DNA of 64,000 nucleotides from Myxococcota bacterium. GTDB lineage: Bacteria; Myxococcota_A; Polyangia; JAAYKL01. The translations under genes were made by a program, and so were the position numbers. The DNA is taken from the NCBI GenBank assembly GCA_030065855.1, contig JASJCT010000005.1, positions 121,375 to 185,374 on the forward strand, given 5' to 3'. Positions 31,387 to 40,414 of this stretch are shown here, piece by piece; position 1 is the stretch's first letter; each line of letters begins with the position of its first letter. The notes under the pieces were generated by a model. That model ran no database searches, had not been told where the DNA came from, and saw nothing but the letters and a program-made list of their open reading frames with translations.

Positions 31387-31540
31387 CCATTAAAACCCAA
31401 TCACCACTTCTAAACACACCGGAATATAGGGCAGAATAAGCCCCAATTCACAAATATTCAACTATTCAATGTGACGTTGAGCCCGGTATTTTGTCTACCC
31501 AGTACCTGGGATATCTTTTATTTCTGGGCCAGATTCGGTA

Positions 31541-32701
31541 TTGTCCGGGCCGGATCGATGTGAATTGAAAAGTAACGCGACAACACCAAATATCCTGATG
31601 ATATCAAAGCCGATTGTGCCACCTTGGGACGATTCGGCAAAAAACATCGTCGCCGCTCAGATTCGCCACAGCGCTACCTATCGATACTGCATCCTGACCG
31701 ATGGTTCATCTCAAGCCCAGCTACAAAACGCAGTTGCGGCGCCAATTTACAGCAACAGGGGTAGGTACAGTCCGGGCTTTTTTGAGAATCTGCGGGTGAT
31801 GGGCTATGGGATGCGCTCAAGGGGGGTGTCGCTCTATCACTATTTTTTTGCCCCCAATTTGGTGAGCTCCCTGGCCGGGCGGGTGCAAAAAACCGTCGCC
31901 CGGGTAAAAACAGTACAAACCATCTGCTCTGCGCCAGCATCCTACGAGGGCATTCGGTCCCTCATCTTTACCGATAGGGTGATCGTCCTCTCGGCCCATA
32001 CAAAACGCGCCCTGGTGAACGCCGGCATCGACAGGGACCGCATCCGCTACATCAAGCCGGGTATTGAACCGCTAACGCCGCTCGCCAAAATCGAGCGCAA
32101 TGATCTCAGGCGTGCGTACGACCTTCCGATCCAGGCACCGGTGGTGGTCTTTCCAGGGGACTATGAGTTTTCCCAGGCCGCGAACACAGTGGCCCGCGCA
32201 GTACCGCTACTTCACAAGGCGCTGCCGGAAATCATCGTTGTCTTTGCCTGTCGCATCAAACGGGCACCTTCCCTTAGGATACGGGATGCGATCAAAAGAG
32301 ATCTAAAAGCGGTCGGCCGCGTTGGCAGTGTTCGCTTTTTGGAAGATATTCCAGACATGCCGGCTTTTATTGGGGCTGCTGACCTGGTGCTCATGCCGGC
32401 TGAAAGCCTGTACGCCAAAATGGACGTGCCCCTCGTGCTATTGGAGGCCCTATCTCGGGGCGTCCCAGTCGTTCTTTCGGCAACGCCGCCTTTGGACGAA
32501 TTGCTCGAAACCGGCGCCGGTGTCGGCGTTCCTCCGTGCGATCCCCAGGCCCTGGCCGACGCAGTGATATCATTGATTAAGAACCGACCATTACGAGAGA
32601 AAATGGGCCACACAGGCACGCGAGCCGTCAACACACACTATTGCGCTGCGACAATGGCAGCTGCGGTCGAATCGGTCTACGATGAGGTGTTAAACAAATG
32701 A
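31541..32701 (+). CDS. Glycosyltransferase, family 4-like (GT-B fold)
   Basis: The 386-residue protein begins with NILMISKPIVPPW, the first strand of a GT-B enzyme, and in its C-terminal half has PVVVFPGDYEFS, VVFACRIKR, RFLEDIPDMPAFIGAADLVLMPAESLYAKMDVPLVLLEAL and GVPVVLSATPP, the sugar-nucleotide pocket of GT4 enzymes with the acidic E-x7-E-like patch. It would transfer a sugar from a nucleotide donor to a lipid or polysaccharide acceptor at the inner membrane. The start is uncertain: TTG at 31541 or 31565, or ATG 31598 which would cut the first strand. Its stop overlaps the methyltransferase start by four bases (ATGA), so the two form an operon. Confidence 0.8.
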   Translation: MSGPDRCELKSNATTPNILMISKPIVPPWDDSAKNIVAAQIRHSATYRYCILTDGSSQAQLQNAVAAPIYSNRGRYSPGFFENLRVMGYGMRSRGVSLYHYFFAPNLVSSLAGRVQKTVARVKTVQTICSAPASYEGIRSLIFTDRVIVLSAHTKRALVNAGIDRDRIRYIKPGIEPLTPLAKIERNDLRRAYDLPIQAPVVVFPGDYEFSQAANTVARAVPLLHKALPEIIVVFACRIKRAPSLRIRDAIKRDLKAVGRVGSVRFLEDIPDMPAFIGAADLVLMPAESLYAKMDVPLVLLEALSRGVPVVLSATPPLDELLETGAGVGVPPCDPQALADAVISLIKNRPLREKMGHTGTRAVNTHYCAATMAAAVESVYDEVLNK

Positions 32702-33423
32702 CGAGTGATATCAAGACGCGCGATTACTACGATGACTTCTCAAACTGGTACGAGCGCGAGCGGCATCACGGGTATCACGCCATGCTGGACAACCTGGAGA
32801 TTGGCCTTCTCAGTACCTTGGCAGCAGACCGGGAGGTGCTCGAAGTCGGCGCAGGCACCGGGTTGATCATGGCCGGCGTATCGCCCGTGGCACAGCGCAT
32901 TGTCGGATTGGATATTTCCGCTGGCATGCTTAGGGGGGCCCAAACGCGCGGTTTAGCGGTCATGCAGGGCAGTGCCACTGATTTGCCGTTCGATGCAAAT
33001 GCCTTTGATTTGGTATATTCACTAAAAGTACTGGCCCATGTGCCCGATATTCACAGGGCACTGAGAGAGATGGCACGGGTCCTGCGGCCTGGCGGATACC
33101 TGGTGGCCGAATTCTACAATGCCATTAGCATTCGAAGGTTCGCAAAATGGCTCGGGGGGCCGGGTAGGATATCCCCTGGCCGCACTGAAGCGGAGATCTA
33201 TACCCGTTGGGATACGCCCAAAAAGATACTGGGGTATTTGCCGCCCACTGTAGCCTTTCAGCGGTGGTACGGTATTCGCATCCTAACGCCCGCAGCCCTT
33301 GTATTCCGGGTACCTGGCGTGGGTGCTGTGTTACCGAAACTCGAACGCAGGCTGACATCATCACCCCTTGCGCGGTTGGGTGGGTTTCTCATCGCTGTCT
33401 GTCGAAAGAAGGTCGGCGGTTAG
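32698..33423 (+). CDS. Class I SAM-dependent methyltransferase
   Basis: The 241-residue cytoplasmic protein has motif I VLEVGAGTGLIMAG, motif II VGLDISAGML with the acidic residue binding the ribose, QGSATDLPF, the post-motif DLVYSLKVLAHVPD and LREMARVLRPGGYLVAEFYN, and a C-terminal part that could bind substrate. The order matches UbiE/Methyltransf_11 types. It is translationally coupled to the glycosyltransferase, so it probably methylates the product of that enzyme, for instance a sugar or lipid-linked intermediate; this is inference from neighbours. Confidence 0.85.
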   Translation: MTSDIKTRDYYDDFSNWYERERHHGYHAMLDNLEIGLLSTLAADREVLEVGAGTGLIMAGVSPVAQRIVGLDISAGMLRGAQTRGLAVMQGSATDLPFDANAFDLVYSLKVLAHVPDIHRALREMARVLRPGGYLVAEFYNAISIRRFAKWLGGPGRISPGRTEAEIYTRWDTPKKILGYLPPTVAFQRWYGIRILTPAALVFRVPGVGAVLPKLERRLTSSPLARLGGFLIAVCRKKVGG

Positions 33424-33564
33424 AGTGGGAACTGCTGGACACATCAGATGATGCGGCATACCCTCCGGGATGAATAGGTCGGGCTGGCGTACCGTCCATC
33501 AATAAGCCGCACCGCGACAACACGGGGGCGGCTCGACCGAACAGGAATAACCAGGAGAAATCGA

Positions 33565-34377
33565 ATGAAATCGCGTAACGCTTTGGTGACCGTAATGACA
33601 GTCGCAGTTATTGCGCTTGTAGCTATGCCTGCCCGGGCCGATAGTGTTGAAATTTCCGCTGAGTGCCATTGGTATGCCCAGGCCGAGTGCAAGGTCGCAT
33701 GTGATGGGCTTACGTTTTACGCTGCCTGCGAAGCTGGCATCGATGCGACCTGTGACGGTCAATGCACGGGTTTCGATATTGATGTCGAGTGTTCAGGCGC
33801 CTGCGAGGCTGCGTGCAATGCCGAATGCGACGTCGCACCCGGAGATTTCGAGTGCGAGGCCTTCTGCAATGGGCAATGCAACGCGTCCTGCGAAGGGGAC
33901 TGCAGCACCACATCGGACACGGCCTACTGCCAGGGGGCATGCTCGGCTTTTTGCGATCAAGAGTGCGCTGTCGGCTGCAGCGGCACCCCCGTGGACATCG
34001 ACTGCCAAGGCGGATGCACTGCTTCCTGCCAGGGCAGCTGCCAGGCAGAGGCCGAATTTGATTGCCAAATGACCTGTGAGATCGATGCCTATGGGACCTG
34101 TGAAGCAGGCATGCAGGGTAACTGCGTTGCTGCCTGCGACGCCGACGGGGTATTGGTATGCAACGGCGATTATATTACCCAAAGCGACCTGGAAGCTGCG
34201 ATTAAATGGGTCGAAGAGAACACTAACTTTGAAATCACATACGACGGCGAGGCTGGCTGCGAGGGAAACGCTTGCCACGCAGAGGGCAGCGCTGCGATAA
34301 CGTGTGCCTGGATTGCCGTGGGCAAGCACACGGAAAAGCAACCCGTCTTGTGGCAACTCCTTAGATTTTTTGTCTAG
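33565..34377 (+). CDS. Secreted cysteine-rich repeat protein
   Basis: The 270-residue protein has a signal peptide cleaved after ARA (about residue 25) and 33 cysteines, nearly all between residues 34 and 185. They occur in short units of C-x3-C-x3-C type (CSGACEAAC, CQGACSAFC, CQGGCTASCQGSC), interspersed with Asp/Glu/Ala/Gly. After about residue 195 the Cys density drops to three in a helical segment (DLEAAIKWVEENTNFEITYDGE). A strong AGGAG precedes the ATG. Such Cys-rich surface proteins are common in myxobacteria and relatives; disulfides or metal binding are the two likely uses. Single gene; about 140 bases before it hold no feature. Confidence 0.72.
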   Translation: MKSRNALVTVMTVAVIALVAMPARADSVEISAECHWYAQAECKVACDGLTFYAACEAGIDATCDGQCTGFDIDVECSGACEAACNAECDVAPGDFECEAFCNGQCNASCEGDCSTTSDTAYCQGACSAFCDQECAVGCSGTPVDIDCQGGCTASCQGSCQAEAEFDCQMTCEIDAYGTCEAGMQGNCVAACDADGVLVCNGDYITQSDLEAAIKWVEENTNFEITYDGEAGCEGNACHAEGSAAITCAWIAVGKHTEKQPVLWQLLRFFV

Positions 34378-34555
34378 TTAGCGGACTGCTTCATTCCCAA
34401 AAACAACCATCTCCGCCTATCTTTCCCATATTTCGTCCAGCACAATGAATCCAGGCACTTTTAAAAGACCTCGAATCGGTTATATATATGAAGTGGCTTA
34501 TACCTAAGCACCGCGTCCATAATTGATCGTTAACGTGCAACCGGGAGCAACACGG

Positions 34556-36154
34556 ATGAAACGCGCACAGGATGACGGCAAAGGTCGATTCAGCTCGGCC
34601 AGTGGTCACTTTGATCTATTGGTCGACATTCTGGATGCCATCTCAACCGGCGTTTTAGGTGTGACAAAGACCGGGGAGGTGGCCTTTGTCAATCGCCACC
34701 TGGAAAAGACGCTGGGATATGCACGTGAGGCAATTAAAGGGCTTCGGGTTAGGGATTTGTCCATGGCGGTCGCAGATATAGACGGAACGGTGAAAATCGA
34801 CCTAGAGGTACTGCTTGAAAATGTTCTGGAAAATGCGGTCCCTATTCGCGATGTGCACTGCGCCATCGCAAAGGCAGATGGCAAACGGGTTTTCGTCACC
34901 GCCGATGTCGTACCGATTGTGGGTGCGGACAAAACGGTCGAAGGCGCCGTGCTGACCATCGAAAGCCTCGCCCTCACCCGCCAGACTGATAGGGATACCG
35001 CAAAATTGGAGGCAGCGGTAAGAAGAGCCCAGAAAGTGGAGTCCATCGGCCGTCTGGCCGGGGGCGTTGCCCACAATTTGAACAACATATTGTCCCCAAT
35101 CATCGGCTACACCGATATGGCCATGGAGACCCTGAAGCCCCAAACACAGCTTTACGGCTATTTGGAGGAAATCCGGACAGCAACGAATCGGGCCACGGGG
35201 TTGGTCAACCAACTGCTGGCCTATGGCCGGAAACAGGCATTTGAACTGCGACCCATCAATTTGAGCCGCGTGGTTGCCGATTTGGAAGCTATCCTGCGCC
35301 AGACCATACGGGAAGACATTGCGCTCAACCTGGACCTGGATTTGGCGCTACAACAAGTCCGCGCAGATTTATCTCAAGTGCATAGAATTATTGTAGATTT
35401 AACACTCAATGGATGCGAGGCCATGCCCAATGGCGGCAGCCTTACCCTGCAGACGCGAAACGCGATCGTCAGCGAAGAAAACAAAGCGGCCCATCCAGAT
35501 GTGACACTCGGCAACTACGTGGTTCTCGTGGTTGCAGATACAGGGCGAGGCATGGACGAGGACACGCTGAGTCGGGTGTTTGATCCGTTTTTCACGACAA
35601 AGGAGGTCGGCAAGGGATCGGGTCTGGGACTATCCACTGTTTACGGTATTGTAAAGCAGCACGGGGGCTATATCCGAGTGGAGAGCAAGCCGGGCAAAGG
35701 ATCGGTGTTCAAGGTGTATTTGCCACAGCTGGATAGTCGGGAACCCCTGCCTGCGCCGCCCAGGAGATCCACCCCCAAAAAACCCGCCGATGAAACCATT
35801 CTCGTGGTTGAAGACGAGGCATCCCTACTGAAATTTACGTGTTTGGTCTTAAAAAAACAGGGATATACGGTTTTGGAGGCGTCCAACGGCATCGAGGCGA
35901 GGGAAGTTGCAGCCCGTGCCGAACAGCCCATACATCTCCTCCTGACCGACGTCATCATGCCTGGAAAAAATGGGAAGGAAATTTACAAAGAGCTGTCCAA
36001 GCTCCATCCAGAGATGAAGATTCTCTACACCTCCGGGTATCCGGATGACGTGATCGCCAGGCACGGCATCATCGATCAGGGAGAAAACCTATTGCAAAAA
36101 CCCACTACCGTGGACCAACTCACCCAAAAGGTGAGAAGTGTCCTCGACGGATAG
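34556..36154 (+). CDS. Hybrid histidine kinase (PAS, HisKA, HATPase, receiver)
   Basis: From ATG 34556 (GGGAG nine bases upstream) the protein has 532 residues: a PAS domain (about 20-140), HisKA with the phospho-acceptor in GGVAHNLNNILSP (His173), HATPase with NGCEAM, DTGRGMDE, VFDPFFTTKE and GSGLGLSTVYG, then a receiver domain (about 410-530) with acidic pocket VVEDE and the phosphorylated Asp465 in LLTDVIMPG. No membrane helix, so it is cytoplasmic; PAS senses an internal signal. The order (kinase before receiver, no output) places it in a phosphorelay whose next partner is elsewhere. The HisKA motif has Asn in place of the usual Asp after His (HNLNN), as in many PAS hybrid kinases. The frame upstream starts with TTG and is less likely. 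Confidence 0.9.
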   Translation: MKRAQDDGKGRFSSASGHFDLLVDILDAISTGVLGVTKTGEVAFVNRHLEKTLGYAREAIKGLRVRDLSMAVADIDGTVKIDLEVLLENVLENAVPIRDVHCAIAKADGKRVFVTADVVPIVGADKTVEGAVLTIESLALTRQTDRDTAKLEAAVRRAQKVESIGRLAGGVAHNLNNILSPIIGYTDMAMETLKPQTQLYGYLEEIRTATNRATGLVNQLLAYGRKQAFELRPINLSRVVADLEAILRQTIREDIALNLDLDLALQQVRADLSQVHRIIVDLTLNGCEAMPNGGSLTLQTRNAIVSEENKAAHPDVTLGNYVVLVVADTGRGMDEDTLSRVFDPFFTTKEVGKGSGLGLSTVYGIVKQHGGYIRVESKPGKGSVFKVYLPQLDSREPLPAPPRRSTPKKPADETILVVEDEASLLKFTCLVLKKQGYTVLEASNGIEAREVAARAEQPIHLLLTDVIMPGKNGKEIYKELSKLHPEMKILYTSGYPDDVIARHGIIDQGENLLQKPTTVDQLTQKVRSVLDG

Positions 36155-36178
36155 GCAAGTCTGGTACAACATAGATAG

Positions 36179-37312
36179 ATGGGCATGAAAAAATCGAGAC
36201 GACCCGTACCATGGGTACTGATCGGGGTTGCAATTGCGGGGATTGCAGCACCCCCCGGCAGTGCATTTGCCGAGGCAGCACCTGCGTCCGAAAGTCCCGA
36301 GAAGTCGCCTGTTGCTGAAACATCCACCTCTTCCGAGGCACAGTTGCTGGATGCCGAGAACCCCAAGCTGCGAGCAAAGGGGATTCAAACCGTGGTGCAA
36401 CATAAAAATATCGGGGCCCTGCCAAAGCTCATATCAATGGCCAAGGAAGATCAGGTCGCAGGGATACGCCGGCTCGCGTGCTGGGCGATTGGAGAGATGG
36501 GCCTCACAGATGGGGTGCAGACACTGCAAACAGTGGCGCAAAAAGACGCGGCCCCAGGCGTTCGCCTCGCTGCCCAGCGGGCCCTTGAAAAGCTAGGCGT
36601 TGACGAAGAAACACCACAACCCGACCCTTTGGCAGCGCCGTCCGAAGCCGGGAAAGAGGGGGCAGGTAAACCTCTCATTGCGTGCGCCAAGGACACGGAT
36701 TGCAAAGGGGACCGCATCTGTGTGGAAGGGTCCTGTCAAGATCTCAAAAAATACCCGGTGCTCGGATGGGCCATGGAGGCCAGTATCATCGGATTTGTCG
36801 GCACCGCTGCGGTCGGCGGGCTTTCGGTTTACGCGGCCATGAAGCCCGAGGACCTGCTGCCGGCCATCCCCCTGGCCGCGGGTGCCACCCTGGTCACCGT
36901 GATCGTGGCGCCGGCGATTAAGTCCGGGAGCCTCTCGGTTCGGGAGCCCAGTGACGTCCCCGGATCCCTGACCCTGCGGGTCATTGGATGGGCTTCGTTT
37001 GGCGTGCATCTCGCGGGATCAGCTGCACTGGCAGCGGCCATCCCGTTCTACTGGCTGAAAAAGGACGAAGCAGGAGACCCCTGGACACCGCAAACGTCGT
37101 GGATCATCGCCAACAGCATCGTGGGCATGGTATCCCTCCTGACCTTGTCTGTCGAAGCCCTTGTGGCGCGGAGCCAAGCAAAACGGCGCTTGCGAGAGAT
37201 GCAGCGCCACAAAAAAGAGGAAGCGCAACTGTCTATCGCTCCCTATCTCACACCGGCCCTCCAAAACGGCGCTGCCAACGGTATCACTGCGGGGATTACG
37301 GGAAGATTCTAA
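36179..37312 (+). CDS. Exported HEAT-repeat membrane protein
   Basis: The 377-residue protein starts with a signal peptide (AFAEA cleavage near residue 32) and a Pro/Ser/Glu linker. One pair of HEAT-like repeats follows (LRAKGIQTVVQH and GIRRLACWAIGEMG, about 63-140), then a small Cys motif (CAKDTDCKGDRICVEGSC) and four membrane helices (about 195-330) with a charged C-terminal tail. So a periplasmic helical domain is linked to a membrane block. ATG 36185 is a second possible start. The gene is followed two bases later by a TerB-like gene, and preceded 24 bases earlier by the hybrid kinase, so the three may be co-transcribed. Role unknown. Confidence 0.68.
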   Translation: MGMKKSRRPVPWVLIGVAIAGIAAPPGSAFAEAAPASESPEKSPVAETSTSSEAQLLDAENPKLRAKGIQTVVQHKNIGALPKLISMAKEDQVAGIRRLACWAIGEMGLTDGVQTLQTVAQKDAAPGVRLAAQRALEKLGVDEETPQPDPLAAPSEAGKEGAGKPLIACAKDTDCKGDRICVEGSCQDLKKYPVLGWAMEASIIGFVGTAAVGGLSVYAAMKPEDLLPAIPLAAGATLVTVIVAPAIKSGSLSVREPSDVPGSLTLRVIGWASFGVHLAGSAALAAAIPFYWLKKDEAGDPWTPQTSWIIANSIVGMVSLLTLSVEALVARSQAKRRLREMQRHKKEEAQLSIAPYLTPALQNGAANGITAGITGRF

Positions 37313-37314
37313 AA

Positions 37315-37833
37315 ATGGATTTAAAAAAATTATTTGGCTTTGGCGCATCTGAAGATGCCCGAGCAGGGCAATGGGGGGCGCTCTTTGACGAAATGGCCGT
37401 TATTTTTAAAGGCGAGGACGAGACGACCGTGAAATTCGTCACCGGGTTTGCCGGCCTCCTGGGCAAGATCGCCTACGCTGATCTGGCAGTATCCGATGCG
37501 GAAAAAGCGCGCATACGAGCGATTCTTTTGGCCAATCTCGACCTCATCCCTGAAAAAGCAGACCTCATCCTGCGCCTGCTGGACCAACAGCATGCCCAGT
37601 TGTTTTCCATTGAGGATTATTTTTACCAGCGCCTGCTCAACGACGTGTGTGATAGAGCCCAAAAAAAGACCCTGATTCACGCCCTATTCCAAGTAGCAGC
37701 TGCAGATGCGTCGGTCAGCGCAGAAGAAGACGCTGCCATCTGGACCGCAGCCAAAGGGCTCAAGCTCTCCCACCGGGAGTTCATCGACGTAAGGGCCCAG
37801 TTCAAAGCCCATCTAGACGTATTGAAGTCTTGA
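37315..37833 (+). CDS. TerB-like cytoplasmic protein
   Basis: The 172-residue all-helical protein has the pattern of the TerB/DjlA-like fold: acidic residue pairs in repeated helices (LLGKIAYADLAVSDAEKARI, about 50-70, and LFQVAAADASVSAEEDAAI, about 122-140), each ADxxVSxxE-like. TerB members bind metal and are linked with tellurite resistance or stress signalling; no other ter gene is here. The start at ATG 37315 follows the previous stop by two bases; the frame runs further upstream only as an overlap with the preceding gene in another phase. Function inferred from fold only. Confidence 0.78.
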   Translation: MDLKKLFGFGASEDARAGQWGALFDEMAVIFKGEDETTVKFVTGFAGLLGKIAYADLAVSDAEKARIRAILLANLDLIPEKADLILRLLDQQHAQLFSIEDYFYQRLLNDVCDRAQKKTLIHALFQVAAADASVSAEEDAAIWTAAKGLKLSHREFIDVRAQFKAHLDVLKS

Positions 37834-37845
37834 ATAACGTATCAA

Positions 37846-37875
37846 TTGTTTAAACTACTTTTGTTTAAACTACTT
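37846..37875. repeat. 15-bp perfect tandem repeat containing GTTTAAAC
   Basis: TTGTTTAAACTACTT occurs twice in direct contact (37846-37860, 37861-37875). It is in an AT-rich 195-base gap (37834-38028) upstream of the next lipoprotein gene and includes the 8-bp palindrome GTTTAAAC in each unit; a regulator site is possible. Confidence 0.7.
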
Positions 37876-38028
37876 TAGAATCTATCGTAAAATTTCCAAC
37901 AAAATACAACTATTATTCTAAAAGTGACGTTCTTAGGGCGCTTTTTACTACATATGGGTGATGATTTAATGATAGATTTACATTAAGAAATTATCTGCAG
38001 TTGTAGAAAACTACAGAAGGAGCGAAAT

Positions 38029-40305
38029 ATGAAGAAGGTGTGGCCGTTTGGGGGGCTACGCGGGATATTGCTTGTTCAAACACTGCTGCTCAGCCCAATC
38101 GGCTGCTCTGAGTCCGCTGACACTGATACGGGCGATACAGGGGTCGATACTGATACTGCGGTAGATACAGACCCGGACACCGGCACAGATACGGATGTTG
38201 ATACGGGTGTCGATACTGATTCGGACACGTCCAATGGCCTCACCATCCCTGAGATCATGGCTGCCCAGGGGGTTATCAACATCGAAGAAGTTTCGGTTCT
38301 CGACCCTGTTACGGGCGAGACATTTACCGGTTACCAGGGCGACTATGCAGATAAGTGGACCGCCGGCACCAACGAAAAGGGTGCGGTGGTCGGGTACGAT
38401 CCAAACGAACCCGGCCATGAGGGCGATGACATGAACAGAAATCCCAAAAAATGCCTGGTCGCGACCGGCACGCCCTTTGCCGTGGGCTATCAGATCGGGA
38501 TGTTGGCCGCGCCTGAGTTATACGAGATGTCTACTACCTTTATTAAGGGCGCCCTCATCGATCAGTTTGCCTTGCTGGGTATCGACGTCGACCCGGAGAG
38601 CGAAACTGGCACATCCATATTCAATTTTTTCCACAAACAGCTCTATGAATCAGGGGAGCATTCTTGGGAGCACGCAGGTGAGCCGGGCGAGATTCCAGCC
38701 TATATAAGACGGGAAGTCGAAGGCCTGCTGGCCGGCGCTGCTACGCAGGACTACTATCCGGAAAAAATTGACGTGTTTGCCATCAGCCAGGGCATTGACG
38801 CTGCGTTCTGCTTTGTCTTCAGCCTTCTCGGCTATTCAGACATGGACGAAAAAGCCATGGCCAAGCGCAGGGAAAACCTGGATCTGCTGCGGGTGCTCCT
38901 AGAAGAGCCGGAAAATGCCAAGTTCAAGGAAGCCATCCAGATAACCGACGACTACCAGGTCCTGCTGCCAAAGATCAAAGACCGCAAAGACCCCCCACCC
39001 AGGTTTGGCTGCAATCATTTGGTGGCCTCGGGAGAGGCCGCGGTGGACGGTCACACCTTGCAGGGCCGGGACTTCATGTTCTCCACGGGCAGCGGCGTCT
39101 ATGCCGAGTCGAGCCGCATCGCAGTGTACCTGCCCAAGGTAGGGGATGGGGAGTTCACGGGTTACCCAGAGGGCAGCATTCCCTTTGCCGCTGTTAGTGC
39201 GCCGGGGTTTGTGGGCCAGACCTGCGGCGTCAACATCGAAGGCGTGGGCGTGGGTGTTGACATCTCTATCACAGAAGCCATCGATGATGACCCGGGTGTG
39301 GGTGCCCTGATCGTGGTGCGCGATATGGTGCAGCGGGGCCACTCCATCGAGGACGCCATCGGCATTGTCAAGGGATTTAGACGGGGCTTTCCCTGGGCCT
39401 TCCCAGTGGCTGACGACGATCCCCACCCTGAGCACGGACACGGCGCCATCCTCGAGGTGGGTCGAAGTGGCGAGTGGTTGGGCACGGACATGCTGTCTTT
39501 TGCCAAAGAGAACACCCTCTTTAGCCGTTTGACCGGCGACTACTCCCTACTCAACTACGAAGATAAAAAGGCTGAGGCCCTAGCCATGCTGGACCTACCC
39601 CCCCACAACGGGGTCAACGCCCGGGGATCCAAATGGCAGCCCAGTCCGATCGTGTATGAGACGGTCAACAATCTAAAAGAGGGCATGGCTTACAAAATCG
39701 AGCCCAACGAAGAGACAGGCTTCGAGCCCAACCCTCTATATCCAGGGCTGCCCTACGACTATGACAATTACCTCTTCTTCCCAGAGCAGAAAGAAACGAG
39801 CGACGACATTTTGGTGCTCGCCAACCACAACCTGTTTCCCCACCAGCGCATCGCCCAAATGGGCCCCCTGTTGAATATCCTCTACGGCACTGGCCAGTTG
39901 GCAGAGTCGGTCTTTCGCTACGAAGCCACGCTGGATCTGATGGATGGTCAACACGATGCGGATCTCAGGTACGATCCTGCACTGGGATTTAAGATGGCGT
40001 TTTTCGGGGACCTGGATCCCACTGCGCCCAACTACCCCAACCAGTTGGACCGTCCCGCACCGTTCACCGCTGCCTGGATTACAGATCTCCTCAACATCAA
40101 TCGGGATGTGGACGGGGTGGATTACAACACCGGATTCTACAACCAGATAGGTCGCGAAGGAGACCACATCGTGGAGGGCCTGCACGCGACCTACGACAAC
40201 ACGGACAAGCTCCTAATGGGCCTGTTCGGCTACATGGACGACCCCTGGGTGGGCGTGGACCTCAAGCCATTCGGCGAATACTGGAACACCCACTTCTGCG
40301 ACTGA
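38029..40305 (+). CDS. Lipoprotein with (DT)n linker and C45-type acyltransferase/hydrolase domain
   Basis: The 758-residue product has a lipobox (SPIGC, Cys26), a 35-residue Asp-Thr linker, then a large domain. The key motif RFGCNHLVASGEA followed by DGHTLQGRDFMF matches peptidase family C45 / Ntn hydrolases (acyl-CoA:6-aminopenicillanate acyltransferase-like), where autocleavage exposes Cys, here Cys328, as N-terminal nucleophile. The segment before Cys328 (about 75-327) would be the pro-part. Later blocks (GVNIEGVGVGVDISITEA, ALIVVRDMVQRGHS) fit. The Gly-Cys cleavage site is present. Substrate unknown; relatives act on amide bonds. GAAGGAG precedes the ATG by seven bases. The C-terminal ~200 residues have no match I can name. 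Confidence 0.72.
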   Translation: MKKVWPFGGLRGILLVQTLLLSPIGCSESADTDTGDTGVDTDTAVDTDPDTGTDTDVDTGVDTDSDTSNGLTIPEIMAAQGVINIEEVSVLDPVTGETFTGYQGDYADKWTAGTNEKGAVVGYDPNEPGHEGDDMNRNPKKCLVATGTPFAVGYQIGMLAAPELYEMSTTFIKGALIDQFALLGIDVDPESETGTSIFNFFHKQLYESGEHSWEHAGEPGEIPAYIRREVEGLLAGAATQDYYPEKIDVFAISQGIDAAFCFVFSLLGYSDMDEKAMAKRRENLDLLRVLLEEPENAKFKEAIQITDDYQVLLPKIKDRKDPPPRFGCNHLVASGEAAVDGHTLQGRDFMFSTGSGVYAESSRIAVYLPKVGDGEFTGYPEGSIPFAAVSAPGFVGQTCGVNIEGVGVGVDISITEAIDDDPGVGALIVVRDMVQRGHSIEDAIGIVKGFRRGFPWAFPVADDDPHPEHGHGAILEVGRSGEWLGTDMLSFAKENTLFSRLTGDYSLLNYEDKKAEALAMLDLPPHNGVNARGSKWQPSPIVYETVNNLKEGMAYKIEPNEETGFEPNPLYPGLPYDYDNYLFFPEQKETSDDILVLANHNLFPHQRIAQMGPLLNILYGTGQLAESVFRYEATLDLMDGQHDADLRYDPALGFKMAFFGDLDPTAPNYPNQLDRPAPFTAAWITDLLNINRDVDGVDYNTGFYNQIGREGDHIVEGLHATYDNTDKLLMGLFGYMDDPWVGVDLKPFGEYWNTHFCD

Positions 40306-40323
40306 TCTACTGCCTTATTGCTT

Positions 40324-40350
40324 GAGCCCCCTCCCCGGCCCGCCTTTGCC
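40324..40350. repeat. Remnant of the GC-rich dispersed repeat
   Basis: GAGCCCCCTCCCCGGCCCGC matches the first 20 bases of the MITE-like element termini, then similarity ends. Degraded single end in the gap between two convergent genes. Confidence 0.45.
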
Positions 40351-40414
40351 AGGCCTACGGCGCGGTTATGTCAAAACTCAACACATCTATTGAGCAGTGT
40401 GGCTTTGGAACTGT

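Noticed and set aside
36988..37314. N-terminal extension of the TerB-like protein
   Set aside because: Overlaps the preceding gene in another phase; the domain starts at ATG 37315.
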